Counted from the first letter of the stretch, positions 44,755 through 53,263 are shown. The stretch: DNA of 64,000 bases from Anaerocolumna sp. (GCA_029239975.1 JARBTX010000011.1:1-64000); one strand, 5' to 3'. The notes: generated by a model from the letters alone, not told the origin. Program-made: numbers and translations.

Positions 44755-45138
44755 GATTATAAGTTTCATTTGTGTATTGAATGGTAGGTAAGTGTATATA
44801 AATCATCTAGCTTGCCTTTCCTTCACGTGGTTAAAAAGCAACCACGTTCAGACGGTCCGCGCTATCTGAATTATATACACTTACCTACCAAACTCATGTT
44901 GTGGCAGAATTAAACTTAAAAACTATTTAGAATTATTAACTAAATTATTTGAAGATCTCTATAACCTGAACGATCCATGGCGTAACTTACTTTCTTTTTT
45001 ATTTCTTTGTATTTAATTATAATTGTAATAAAATGCTATTGCTATATTCAATAAAAAAAGTTAAACTAATTTTCGCATGTATAGTGAAAACACTATCTAT
45101 TTGCATCTTTCAATTAATCTAAATTATTAGGAGCTGAC
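44755..45138. other. Intergenic region holding a nested inverted-repeat element
   Basis: No ORF is supported in these 384 bp. It contains the structured element at 44782-44890 and ~250 bp of AT-rich sequence before the MFS gene, which should include the latter's promoter. Confidence 0.6.
44782..44890. ncRNA. Candidate structured RNA or MITE-like element with nested stems
   Basis: Perfect 20-bp terminal inverted repeats, TGGTAGGTAAGTGTATATAA (44782-44801) and its exact complement at 44871-44890, enclose two further perfect stems: ACGTGGTT / AACCACGT (44825-44832, 44840-44847) and TTCAGA / TCTGAA (44847-44852, 44865-44870) around a GC-rich loop CGGTCCGCGCTA. The loop and helix GC content stand out from the AT-rich neighbourhood. 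There is no T tract on either side. It could be a non-coding RNA, a large cis-regulatory structure, or a miniature inverted-repeat element; orientation is not determinable. Confidence 0.55.
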
Positions 45139-46377
45139 ATGGAAAAAGAAGCAAGAAAATTAACAGTCCGATATGCATTTTTACAAAGTTCCTATTGGAT
45201 GAGTCAATGTGCCATTTACAGTTTTGCAGCTGTATTCTTAAAATCGAAAAACTTTGACAATACCCAGATAGGTTTCGTTCTATCCTTAGCTGCAGTAATC
45301 TCTATTATTTTGCAACCTATTGTTGCATCCTTTGCAGATAAAACAAAAAAGATATCTTTACGCTATATTGTAATTACTCTTATGATGATTGTAATGGCAT
45401 TAGCTCTCATTCTATTTATAATGCCAGATTCTTTTCTGTTAATTGCAGGTATTTATGTATTGATAAATGCCCTACAATATACCTTAAATCCTTTGTTTAA
45501 TTCATTAGCTCTGGAATATTTAAATATTGGTGTACCAATGAATTATGGCTTAGCAAGAGGTATTGGTTCTATTGCATTTGCTATTATGTCTTATCTACTT
45601 GGTATACTAGTAAATCAATTTGGACCAAACGTATTATTAACAATTTTTATTATTACTTACGTATTTGTTATCATATCGGCATTTACTTTTAAAATTAAGA
45701 TTCCAGCCAATCCTTCCTTAAAAAGTAACTCAAACAATCTAGATAATAATAATATCGCTACAACTGAAAAGGTAAATGAAAATTCAGATAATGCACCTAG
45801 TGGAATTTTCACTTTTTTTATAAAGTATAAAAAGTTTACGCTTCACTTAATCGGCTTATCTATGATATTTTACTCACATAGCGTTATCAATACATATCTA
45901 ATAAATATTATTGAAAAAGTTGGTGGTAATAGCACGGATATGGGTATCTCCTTATCCATTGCTGCTGCTCTTGAATTACCAACTATGGCTGTATTTATTT
46001 ATCTAGTTCGTAAGATTAAATGTAGTACTTTGTTAAAGACCGCAGCCTTTTTCTTCTGTATTAAAGCTGGTTTAGCTTGGTTAGCACCAAATGTTATAAC
46101 CGTTCATATATCCATGGCATTACAAATGTTATCTTTTGCGTTATATACTCCTGCATCCGTTTATTATGTGAATGCAATCATTGATGAGAAAGATAAGGTA
46201 AAAGGACAATCCATGCTTGGTGTCGCAACTTTAGGTATTGCTGGAACTATAGCAAATATTACTGGTGGAAGTATTTTAGATAAATTTGGTGTATCCGATA
46301 TGCTTTTCATTGGAACCATCGTAACTTTTATTGGTTTCTTAATCGTATTAGTATCTACTGAAAACACTGAAAAATAA
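45139..46377 (+). CDS. MFS transporter (MFS_1-like, sugar/nucleoside:H+ symporter type)
   Basis: 412 aa with ~12 membrane segments and a long hydrophilic central loop (~195-225, KSNSNNLDNNNIATTEKVNE). The N-terminal RYAFLQSSYWMSQCAIYSFA and the ADKTKK loop-2 motif fit the MFS_1-like group that includes lactose- and nucleoside-type proton symporters. AGGAG lies seven bases before the ATG. Monocistronic; substrate unknown. Confidence 0.82.
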   Translation: MEKEARKLTVRYAFLQSSYWMSQCAIYSFAAVFLKSKNFDNTQIGFVLSLAAVISIILQPIVASFADKTKKISLRYIVITLMMIVMALALILFIMPDSFLLIAGIYVLINALQYTLNPLFNSLALEYLNIGVPMNYGLARGIGSIAFAIMSYLLGILVNQFGPNVLLTIFIITYVFVIISAFTFKIKIPANPSLKSNSNNLDNNNIATTEKVNENSDNAPSGIFTFFIKYKKFTLHLIGLSMIFYSHSVINTYLINIIEKVGGNSTDMGISLSIAAALELPTMAVFIYLVRKIKCSTLLKTAAFFFCIKAGLAWLAPNVITVHISMALQMLSFALYTPASVYYVNAIIDEKDKVKGQSMLGVATLGIAGTIANITGGSILDKFGVSDMLFIGTIVTFIGFLIVLVSTENTEK

Positions 46378-46389
46378 TGTTAGAAAAAA

Positions 46390-46422
46390 GGATTACGCTT
46401 AACCCCCAGTTAAGTGTAATCC
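46390..46422. terminator. Bidirectional terminator between MFS and NiaX-like genes
   Basis: GGATTACGCTTAAC (46390-46403) / GTTAAGTGTAATCC (46409-46422), 14 bp with one G-T pair. T-rich on the plus side and AAAAAA on the other. Confidence 0.8.
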
Positions 46423-46446
46423 CTTAATTTTAATTGCTTATTTTTC

Positions 46447-47019
46447 TTATTGTCTTTTTGCTACCCTAGCACTAACTGGTATTGAAATAATATTTTGTAA
46501 TGGGCTCCATACAAAAAGAGCAATTCCTAAATCAACCATACTATGAATTAAAGTACCAATACCTACAAGACCAATAACGGAAAATAAATAACCTTTATCA
46601 TACCAGGAAGTTGTCATGTTGCTTCCAAAGTAGAAGAAAGTTACAACTACAACTTCACATAATGCATGAAGTATTGAGATTAAAAATCCGAATATTGCTT
46701 TGTTTTTTGTTGTTAATAGCAATTTTCCGTTCTTCTTTAAAACATATGACCCTACTGCTGCAAAAACGATATGAGATAAAGCACGTAATACTACAACAGT
46801 TGGGAATCCAGATAACATAAATCCAAAACTTGTGATTAATGCTACTGAAATAGCGACAAATGGTGAAATAAACATTGCGATAAAAACGGGTACATGGCTT
46901 GCCAAAGTAAATGAAGCTGGTTCTAAAACGATCTTAGGAGCATACATAGGAATAACAATTCCAATTGCACATAATAAAGCTGCAATTACCATTGATAGTA
47001 ATTTATTATTTTGTTTCAT
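46447..47019 (-). CDS. ECF transporter S component, NiaX-like (niacin uptake)
   Basis: 190 aa, about six membrane segments. The IGIVIPMYAP and EPASFTLASHVPVFIAMFIS blocks and FPTVVVLRALSH match NiaX-type substrate-binding components of energy-coupling-factor transporters for niacin. The energising module would be encoded elsewhere. It has a strong promoter at 47118-47146 and a palindrome just downstream (47088-47103), consistent with control by a NAD-responsive repressor. The substrate assignment rests on recalled similarity. Confidence 0.72.
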   Translation of the reverse strand: MKQNNKLLSMVIAALLCAIGIVIPMYAPKIVLEPASFTLASHVPVFIAMFISPFVAISVALITSFGFMLSGFPTVVVLRALSHIVFAAVGSYVLKKNGKLLLTTKNKAIFGFLISILHALCEVVVVTFFYFGSNMTTSWYDKGYLFSVIGLVGIGTLIHSMVDLGIALFVWSPLQNIISIPVSARVAKRQ

Positions 47020-47051
47020 GTTAAATACCTAACCTTTCTTTATTTGGTCTA

Positions 47052-47103
47052 ACAGCTGTCCACACCAGTTCTATGCATTGTCAATTTAGCTGTCTTGTCA
47101 GCT
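47052..47103. promoter_or_regulatory. Candidate operator(s) upstream of niaX-like gene
   Basis: AGCTGTCTTGTCAGCT (47088-47103) is a palindrome with perfect AGCTG/CAGCT arms, and ACAGCTGT (47052-47059) a shorter one. They lie between the promoter and the start codon. Confidence 0.5.
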
Positions 47104-47117
47104 GTAATGTCAAATGT

Positions 47118-47146
47118 ATTCTATCGTAAATTTAACTCTCTGTCAA
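47118..47146 (-). promoter_or_regulatory. Promoter of the niaX-like gene
   Basis: TTGACA (47141-47146), 17 bp, TAGAAT (47118-47123) on the minus strand, near-consensus sigma-A. Confidence 0.8.
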
Positions 47147-47395
47147 GATATTTTGCATAAATTTATGTATAAATGTGTATAATAAATAGTTTGAGTAACG
47201 TATACTTATATTCGTTTCGTGAATCAAATGCAAACACCTATATATGAAATCATTGCTTACCATATCACGTATATCTAAATATAAATCTTATATTTTTTTG
47301 CATAAAAAATGTTTGGTAACATGAATAATTTACCAAACATTTTTGAAATAGAAACAATATGATTATATAAATTCTGTTAATCTTATATTTCTTTT
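47147..47395. other. Gap with terminator of the unknown membrane pair
   Basis: No gene seen. A hairpin AAAAATGTTTGGTAA (47305-47319) / TTACCAAACATTTTT (47330-47344) with T runs is the terminator of the minus-strand genes at 47396-48852. Confidence 0.6.
47305..47344 (-). terminator. Terminator of the 47396-48852 gene pair
   Basis: 15-bp perfect stem as described for the gap, 10-nt loop, TTTTT tail on either strand. Confidence 0.8.
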
Positions 47396-47968
47396 TTAGA
47401 TACTTACATCAATGCTTGTTGAAATCGTATCTGATTCTTTTTTTAATCGATTCACCATAACCATAAATACAATTCGAAGTATAAGCGCAAGAAAAACACT
47501 AATTCCAATCAATAAATTATTATAGAGCGTTGCTCCAACACCTATTATGATAGTATTGGTTATAAAGATACAGATATATATCTTAAGATGATGAATAAAT
47601 TCTTCTGCTAGTTCAAGTCTAGCTGTTGATTTAAAATAAGAGATTGCTCCTTCTAAGATTTTAAAGTCTAGTAACAATTCAAGTAATCCAAATATAACAT
47701 TCCACATTATGATCGGTATGGAATTATCCAATGACTTACCATATATAAATCCAATTGCAAAAGATATGATACTATGAATAATTAAACCAGATGCATAGAG
47801 AGATGCTTTATGAAAAGATTTGTGTTCAAACTCAGCTCTTATTTTACTAATTCCATTTAAAACAATGATCCAACCAACAAAGGCAGGTAATATTTGCAAT
47901 GTTCCAATATTGATATGAAAGGTAGCAAAAAATAATCCTAGAAATATTAGTCTAAATCCGTCAAACAT
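47396..47968 (-). CDS. Hypothetical integral membrane protein, 190 aa
   Basis: Not recognised. Five to six hydrophobic segments dominate (LIFLGLFFATFHINIG, LPAFVGWIIVLNGI, IIHSIISFAIGFIYG, IIMWNVIFGLLELLL, IYICIFITNTIIIGVG, LIGISVFLALILRIVFMVMV), with a charged C-terminal tail. GGGGGGA precedes the ATG. The gene starts 2 bp after the stop of the membrane-anchored 293-aa gene, so the two are cotranscribed and probably act together at the membrane. Confidence 0.65.
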   Translation of the reverse strand: MFDGFRLIFLGLFFATFHINIGTLQILPAFVGWIIVLNGISKIRAEFEHKSFHKASLYASGLIIHSIISFAIGFIYGKSLDNSIPIIMWNVIFGLLELLLDFKILEGAISYFKSTARLELAEEFIHHLKIYICIFITNTIIIGVGATLYNNLLIGISVFLALILRIVFMVMVNRLKKESDTISTSIDVSI

Positions 47969-47970
47969 TA

Positions 47971-48852
47971 CTAGATTTCCCCCCTTACTTTTAAATACAT
48001 GAATAATCTATAAAAGTTCATATCATAAGTTGGTATATAATTTATATTGTAAATTCTAGTACTAGACATATTACCATTCTTATTCTTATATTTTAAAACT
48101 GGCTTAATATTATAAAAGGTAAACTGTGATTCAATATCCTTAGGCATATTAAAAAGAGAATCAATATTTAACGTATCACCTTTCGAAAACTGCATGCCTG
48201 ATATGGATGTATAATCCGTTTCCCCAACACGAATATCCACTAAATTTTCCACATATTGCATTAGGGGTGAATTAAGACTTTCTACTGTGATATCTTGTTT
48301 TATCCTAAATGACGTTTTTGATAAACCTGTATTAGAACTTGAACTCATATTGGTTTCAAGATACTCATCGGAGATTTCAGGTGTATAAAAGCAAATATCT
48401 CCTAAATCAACTACCATGTTCTCCCCATTATTAAACATAACATTTGCTTTTGATACTCTGTATTCTTTATTTATATCTTCAATCTGCAATTTATTAATCT
48501 GAACATTCACTGTTCTAACACTGTATCTTCCATAGATTTGCCCTTTTTTATCATTGGAGTTAGTTACAAACCAATTATTATTCCTATTTTCATTTGCATA
48601 AAATAAAAGTTCTGGAGCCTCATCAAAGCTTATACTAACTACTTCTCGATTATCATTTACATTTGTTACATATTGAAGGTAAAAAAATTCACCATAATCA
48701 TTATTATCTTCCATAGGAAGGTAATATTCACAGTACTGTTTAAAAAATACTGGATTATCTAATTTACAATAGTATCCAAATAAAGCAGTGAAACAAATGG
48801 TTATACCTATTGCAATCAATCCAACTTTTAATATTTTATAGTTTTGCTCCAT
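47971..48852 (-). CDS. Hypothetical membrane-anchored protein, 293 aa
   Basis: Not recognised. One N-terminal hydrophobic segment (~8-26, VGLIAIGITICFTALFGYY) followed by ~265 residues of beta-rich, mostly extracytoplasmic sequence. Many Asn and Tyr residues; no obvious catalytic motif and no lipobox cysteine. GGGGGAG precedes the ATG. Tightly linked upstream of the 190-aa membrane protein, with a shared terminator. Confidence 0.6.
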   Translation of the reverse strand: MEQNYKILKVGLIAIGITICFTALFGYYCKLDNPVFFKQYCEYYLPMEDNNDYGEFFYLQYVTNVNDNREVVSISFDEAPELLFYANENRNNNWFVTNSNDKKGQIYGRYSVRTVNVQINKLQIEDINKEYRVSKANVMFNNGENMVVDLGDICFYTPEISDEYLETNMSSSSNTGLSKTSFRIKQDITVESLNSPLMQYVENLVDIRVGETDYTSISGMQFSKGDTLNIDSLFNMPKDIESQFTFYNIKPVLKYKNKNGNMSSTRIYNINYIPTYDMNFYRLFMYLKVRGEI

Positions 48853-49037
48853 ATGTGCTCCCCCTAACTAATACAGTATATTCAACCAAGAAACAACCAT
48901 GAAATATATATTATCATACAGTGGATACGTGTTTATTAGCTAAAACTTACTGTGTTAATGAAGCTAGTAAATTTGTATTCATTGTATGATAATTCACGGC
49001 TCTACTTTATTTCAAAATAGTTTACTGCAGATTACTT

Positions 49038-49493
49038 TTAATTCTGCGAATCACCTATACTATTTATATCATTACTTTTATTATACTTTCTTAATTTTTT
49101 ATTTAACTCCTCGGCTGTTTGCCTATCTGTTTTTACAATAAGTGTTGTAATTGTTGAATAAACAATAGCTACTAATACAAACATTGCAATAATATCAAAA
49201 GGATCTCCTAATTCAATCCAACCTAACATAAACGCTAACCCAACCACTACAATATTATTATAAATATAGTGTATTATGTAACGTAGTTTTATTTGACGTT
49301 TGCTTAATTCCTTCTTAGACCAAAAAATCATATTACCAAAAGCACACACAACTGCAATACCAATCATTTGCCATAAAAATAAATAATTAAGCATAAATTC
49401 GCGGCCTAAAAGAGTAAGAAAAACAGCAGCACCTATGGTATTACCTGCTGTAACAAAAACGAATACCCGAAACATATTTTTTAATGCATACAT
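49038..49493 (-). CDS. DUF3021 family membrane protein
   Basis: 151 aa with four hydrophobic segments. It matches the DUF3021 proteins found directly after LytTR regulators in Firmicutes. It probably senses or transmits a membrane signal to the LytTR protein, by analogy. The gene starts 11 bp downstream of the LytTR gene. Last in the four-gene ABC/LytTR operon. Confidence 0.82.
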   Translation of the reverse strand: MYALKNMFRVFVFVTAGNTIGAAVFLTLLGREFMLNYLFLWQMIGIAVVCAFGNMIFWSKKELSKRQIKLRYIIHYIYNNIVVVGLAFMLGWIELGDPFDIIAMFVLVAIVYSTITTLIVKTDRQTAEELNKKLRKYNKSNDINSIGDSQN

Positions 49494-49504
49494 AAATAGA
49501 CCTC

Positions 49505-49942
49505 CTATAACCCTAGTTTTTTCTTTAACTCAGGTACATATTGTCTTGAGATTACTACTTTTTCACCATTAAACAATAAGGCTTCAAACCGACCTGAATA
49601 TGCCGGGCTAATACTTTTTATTTTAGATAGATTTATAATAATAGATTTTGAAACTCGTACGAAATCCGTATTTTCATAATCTGCTTCTACTTCGTACAAC
49701 TTTAATTTTGTTTCATATACATTTTGCTTACAATAGATGAATACTTTATTATTTACACCTTCAAAATAGTAAACATTCTGTGGTTCAATCATAACCATAT
49801 TACCATCTTTTAGTCCAACTAATTTTTTCTGCTCCATTTTTAAATCAGATATAAACTTCATAATAGTATCATTTATATTCCTGCATCGTATGATTATCTG
49901 TTCTTCCTCTCCAGGGCCTATATCCTCAATAACAACTTTCAT
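49505..49942 (-). CDS. LytTR-domain DNA-binding regulator (no receiver domain)
   Basis: 145 aa. The C-terminal ~100 residues form a LytTR domain (KDGNMVMIEPQNVYYFEG, TDFVRVSKSIIINLSKIKSI, RFEALLFNGEKVVISRQYV). There is no phosphoreceiver domain, so control must come otherwise, most likely through the adjacent DUF3021 membrane protein. AGGAG precedes the ATG. It lies 8 bp after the ABC permease and probably autoregulates the operon. Confidence 0.9.
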   Translation of the reverse strand: MKVVIEDIGPGEEEQIIIRCRNINDTIMKFISDLKMEQKKLVGLKDGNMVMIEPQNVYYFEGVNNKVFIYCKQNVYETKLKLYEVEADYENTDFVRVSKSIIINLSKIKSISPAYSGRFEALLFNGEKVVISRQYVPELKKKLGL

Positions 49943-49950
49943 GATATCTC

Positions 49951-50862
49951 CTATCTATTTACAGATTTGCGATTTTTCTGCATAATAGCTGCTATTATAA
50001 TAAAAATAATACCACTTATTAATAATACAGCTACTTTTATATTATCATTAATAACTGTATTTTTCCAGTTAATTGTCATTCCCATATATTCACGATAACC
50101 ATCGATTAATTCAGCTGGACAATTTTTAAATGTTTCACTCAACGCTTCCTTTGTTAATTCATTTCTCATTAATGAACATCCATGTAATAGTGGAAAACAT
50201 TTTAATACGGTCTGAACCTTATTCGGTAACATGCCCATTGGTAAATAAATTGCTGATAGGAATCCTACCAGAGTTCCCACAACGGTACTTAATCCTGAAA
50301 ATGAACTAGTACTATGAACAAAATTAGCTAACAAAAATACCATACAAGCCGAAGAAAATACGGTAAGAATGATAAGTAAAAAGACCTTTCCCACCTGAGA
50401 TACTGATAATATGTTTCCACCTGTAAATAATACATAACCTTCTGCTATTGCAACCGTAAGTGTACACATAATAATTCCCATAATGATAGCTGCAATAATA
50501 TATCCTAATACAAATAAACCACGGTTAAGTGGTGATACATAAAAGCTTGATAATCTTTTTTGATCTTCATCCTCTACCATAATCCCAACCATTGCAAGAG
50601 TTATAGTTACTGAGTTTACGACTACAATACCTGCTAATGTCCACATAATAACAAGTTGCTCGGCATTGGTACGATCTAGTGCTTCATTGCGAGTCCCACC
50701 ATACTCTTTTAATAAATCAACAACATTATTTGCATTCATATTTCCTAAAAAAACTACCATTAACCCAATTATAATAAGCGTGGATAATAAAGAGAAAAAA
50801 ATATTTGCTCTATCTCTGGAATAAACTAAAATATTACGTTTTACTAATCTTATTAATGTCAT
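49951..50862 (-). CDS. ABC-2 type transporter permease
   Basis: 303 aa. About six membrane segments with a large extracytoplasmic loop after the first (~40-60); an ABC-2-type YadH/DrrB-like permease. Typically exports a drug, peptide or polysaccharide together with the ATPase encoded by the overlapping upstream gene (ATGA overlap 50859-50862). GGGAGG precedes the ATG. Confidence 0.88.
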   Translation of the reverse strand: MTLIRLVKRNILVYSRDRANIFFSLLSTLIIIGLMVVFLGNMNANNVVDLLKEYGGTRNEALDRTNAEQLVIMWTLAGIVVVNSVTITLAMVGIMVEDEDQKRLSSFYVSPLNRGLFVLGYIIAAIIMGIIMCTLTVAIAEGYVLFTGGNILSVSQVGKVFLLIILTVFSSACMVFLLANFVHSTSSFSGLSTVVGTLVGFLSAIYLPMGMLPNKVQTVLKCFPLLHGCSLMRNELTKEALSETFKNCPAELIDGYREYMGMTINWKNTVINDNIKVAVLLISGIIFIIIAAIMQKNRKSVNR

Positions 50863-51767
50863 AACATCCTCCCTGTCACATTTAAAAATACATCATCCAT
50901 AGTACCTTGAACAACTTCAAAATGACTTAAATTGTCTCTAACAACATTTAATAGATCTAACCCCTGTAATGTATCTGAAATATAAACACGTATGTGATTA
51001 CTTCTTTCTTCATAATGATGCCCCATCTCTTTTAACGTTTCCATCATATTACTTAAATCCTTTGGAACTAGTTTAACAATGTCACTTGCATAATTTTGTT
51101 TTAGTTCATAAGGTGATCCTTCTGCTACAAGTTTACCTGATTCTATAATTGCAATCTGTTGTGCCTTCGCAGCTTCTTCCATATAGTGTGTTGTTAAAAA
51201 CACAGTCATATTTTCTTCTTTCCTTAAGGTTTCGATACTATCCCATACATGTTGTCTTGTCTGTGGGTCTAATCCTGTGGTTGGCTCATCTAAAAATAAT
51301 ATTTCGGGAGTATTCATAAGAGCTTTTGCAATTTCACATCTTCTCCTCTGTCCACCTGATAACTTACGAAATTGCCGATTAAGTAAATCACCTATATTGA
51401 GAATTTCACAAACATGATTCAAATTTTTATTAATCTGCTTTGTATCACTGTGATAAAGAGATGCTCGTGTGATAAGGTTTTCTTTTATAGTCAAACGAGA
51501 ATCTAAGGTGTTATCTTGAAAAACAACACCAATCTTTCTACGTATATCCCTATCATTCTTCCCTAATTGATATCCACAGATGGTCACTTCTCCTTCTGCT
51601 TTTTCAAGCAGTGTACATAAAATATTGATAGTCGTGGATTTACCTGCACCATTTACCCCTAAAAATCCATACAGCTGTCCCTTCTCAACTTGAAAACTAA
51701 TATCATCCACTGCTTTAATGCTACTAAAATATTTTTTTAGATTTTTTACCTGTATAATGTGCTCCAC
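50859..51767 (-). CDS. ABC transporter ATP-binding protein (DrrA-like)
   Basis: 302 aa from a GTG start at 51767 with AGGAGG seven bases upstream. Walker A GVNGAGKST (~37-45), signature LSGGQRR and Walker B FLDEPTTGLDP are intact, followed by a C-terminal DUF4162-like extension. Exporter ATPase for the overlapping permease. Upstream the minus strand has AACTTACTT twice, ~44 nt apart, and a GTTAC-N11-GTAAC inverted pair that may be LytTR sites. Confidence 0.9.
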   Translation of the reverse strand: MEHIIQVKNLKKYFSSIKAVDDISFQVEKGQLYGFLGVNGAGKSTTINILCTLLEKAEGEVTICGYQLGKNDRDIRRKIGVVFQDNTLDSRLTIKENLITRASLYHSDTKQINKNLNHVCEILNIGDLLNRQFRKLSGGQRRRCEIAKALMNTPEILFLDEPTTGLDPQTRQHVWDSIETLRKEENMTVFLTTHYMEEAAKAQQIAIIESGKLVAEGSPYELKQNYASDIVKLVPKDLSNMMETLKEMGHHYEERSNHIRVYISDTLQGLDLLNVVRDNLSHFEVVQGTMDDVFLNVTGRML

Positions 51768-51910
51768 TAAACTTCCTCCTAATCAGATACATTGAATTAT
51801 TTGTTTCAAAGTGTATGATATAAATTTGAAATCTGCAATAAGGTATAAAGTAAGTTACCTTTTGCTTTTGTAACCTGCACAAATTAGTAAGTAAGTTGTA
51901 ATAATAAAAC

Positions 51911-51956
51911 AGGTACCACATGAATTAAGTAATAAGACTTAATTCATGTGGTACCT
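51911..51956 (-). terminator. Perfect 19-bp hairpin, probable terminator
   Basis: AGGTACCACATGAATTAAG (51911-51929) and its exact complement (51938-51956) with an 8-nt loop. On the minus strand it is followed by TTTTATTATT. It lies just after the broken gene at 51977-52240 and upstream of the ABC operon. Confidence 0.65.
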
Positions 51957-51976
51957 ATATAACTTTCAATTAATTT

Positions 51977-52240
51977 TTACATAATTTCTTCAATAATATA
52001 TAATCGTTTTTTCTTACTATCATAAATTAGATGAAGCTTTGAATGATCATATCGCTCCCCATCACCATTTAAACTAAAGATGTTTTTTTCATACAACTGT
52101 TAGTAATGATTTGGTAACTGAATCTCCCATATTTGAAACATTACTTTAGAATAAAGAAAGTTTAGATCTTTTAACATTGTAATAATGACTATAAATAGTA
52201 ATATAAAAAGAAATATCCACTTTGATTTAACTTTTTCCAT
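51977..52240 (-). pseudogene. Small membrane-anchored protein gene interrupted by an in-frame stop
   Basis: Read from an ATG at 52240, the minus strand encodes MEKVKSKWIFLFILLFIVII as a single membrane anchor and continues to NHY at codon 46. A TAA at 52100-52102 (codon 47) interrupts. The same frame then continues with QLYEKNIFSLNGDGERYDHS and ends at a TAA at 51977-51979, 87 codons in total. The flow of sequence before and after the stop, and the clean second stop, suggest a once intact 87-aa protein disrupted by one base change, or rarely read through. The ribosome binding site is weak. Confidence 0.6.
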
Positions 52241-52345
52241 AATTAATCCACAAAACATTTGATTACTATAGCATATAACTTAAAATAGAATGTTAACACT
52301 ATTATATATAATTATTTAAAAGTTTATATATAGTTATTTAATCGT

Positions 52346-52771
52346 TTATATCTCATTTTGATATTTTACCGTATAAAATGCCTTTATTAAATAATAGGAA
52401 AGATAAATACCCCATAACAATAAGATTAAATATAGGTCTACATTTAGCCATATCAGTAAAAATTCAAAAGCGATAATAAACCATTTTAGAATTTCACCTG
52501 CTTTTGCTCTAGCTTTTAACCGAATAATTGTGTTTCTCTCATCGTTCAACTCAATTTTGTTTTGCTTCGCTACATCTGGATGTTTTAATTCATAATTTGT
52601 AAGTACTAATTGAGCAAAACTCATTCCAATAAGACCTGCACCAATGCCAAAACAGATACCTGATGTACTTTTTAAACTATCTCCATACCTACTACTCACA
52701 TAAAAACCAATAATAATAAGAACAACACCTGCAATAATTAAACCTGAATATAACAATCTACTTTTCTTCAT
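52346..52771 (-). CDS. Four-TM membrane protein partnered with XRE regulator
   Basis: 141 aa. Hydrophobic segments lie at ~7-27, ~38-60, ~95-110 and ~112-132, with a conserved-looking NDERNTIIRLKARAKAG cytoplasmic stretch between the second and third, as in small membrane proteins found beside XRE regulators. Function unknown. Its start overlaps the stop of the regulator gene by ATGA. Confidence 0.7.
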   Translation of the reverse strand: MKKSRLLYSGLIIAGVVLIIIGFYVSSRYGDSLKSTSGICFGIGAGLIGMSFAQLVLTNYELKHPDVAKQNKIELNDERNTIIRLKARAKAGEILKWFIIAFEFLLIWLNVDLYLILLLWGIYLSYYLIKAFYTVKYQNEI

Positions 52772-52971
52772 TCTGCATCCTCCTCATAAATAAAAATCTC
52801 TTCAATTGACATATTAAAATAACGTGCAATTTTAAATGCCAATAATATAGATGGATTGTATCTTCCATTTTCTAATGAACCAATTGTTTGCCTAGATACT
52901 TCTAACACCGCAGCTAACTCTTCTTGTTTTATCCCATGTTTTTTTCTTATTTCTTCTAATCTATTTTTCAC
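52768..52971 (-). CDS. XRE/Cro-CI-type HTH regulator
   Basis: 67 aa, almost entirely one HTH: KHGIKQEELAAVLEVSRQTI and SLENGRYNPSILLAFKIARYF. Minimal regulators of this type pair with a small membrane protein, here encoded by the overlapping next gene. The promoter at 53018-53046 is flanked by AAGTATACTT palindromes, so autorepression is expected. Confidence 0.92.
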   Translation of the reverse strand: MKNRLEEIRKKHGIKQEELAAVLEVSRQTIGSLENGRYNPSILLAFKIARYFNMSIEEIFIYEEDAE

Positions 52972-52997
52972 GTTTAATCTCCTTTCATAATTGATGG

Positions 52998-53055
52998 AAA
53001 GTATACTTTACATTTATAATATACTTCAAAGATTTAAGAATGTCAAGTATACTTT
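52998..53055 (-). promoter_or_regulatory. XRE promoter with flanking AAGTATACTT operators
   Basis: TTGACA (53041-53046), 17 bp, TATATT (53018-53023) on the minus strand. AAAGTATACTTT (52998-53009) lies downstream of the start, and AAGTATACTTT (53045-53055) overlaps the -35. Confidence 0.75.
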
Positions 53056-53263
53056 CCATTATTACAAAAATATATCTATTTTTGAAAATATACAGAACAA
53101 TTGTTTGCATTTTATGTAAAATACGTTATAATGAAGTAAAATATGGAATATATTTCATATGGTTAGCATGTGTATTTTATTTTCATTTCACATTTAGCTC
53201 AAAAAAAGCTATCGGGTAATTAAAATAATATGTAAACACAAAAATAAAGAAAGAAGGTAATAT

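Noticed and set aside
44782-44890. Simple intrinsic terminator of ogt
   Set aside because: No T tract on either side of the outer stem and additional internal stems; kept as a candidate structured element instead.
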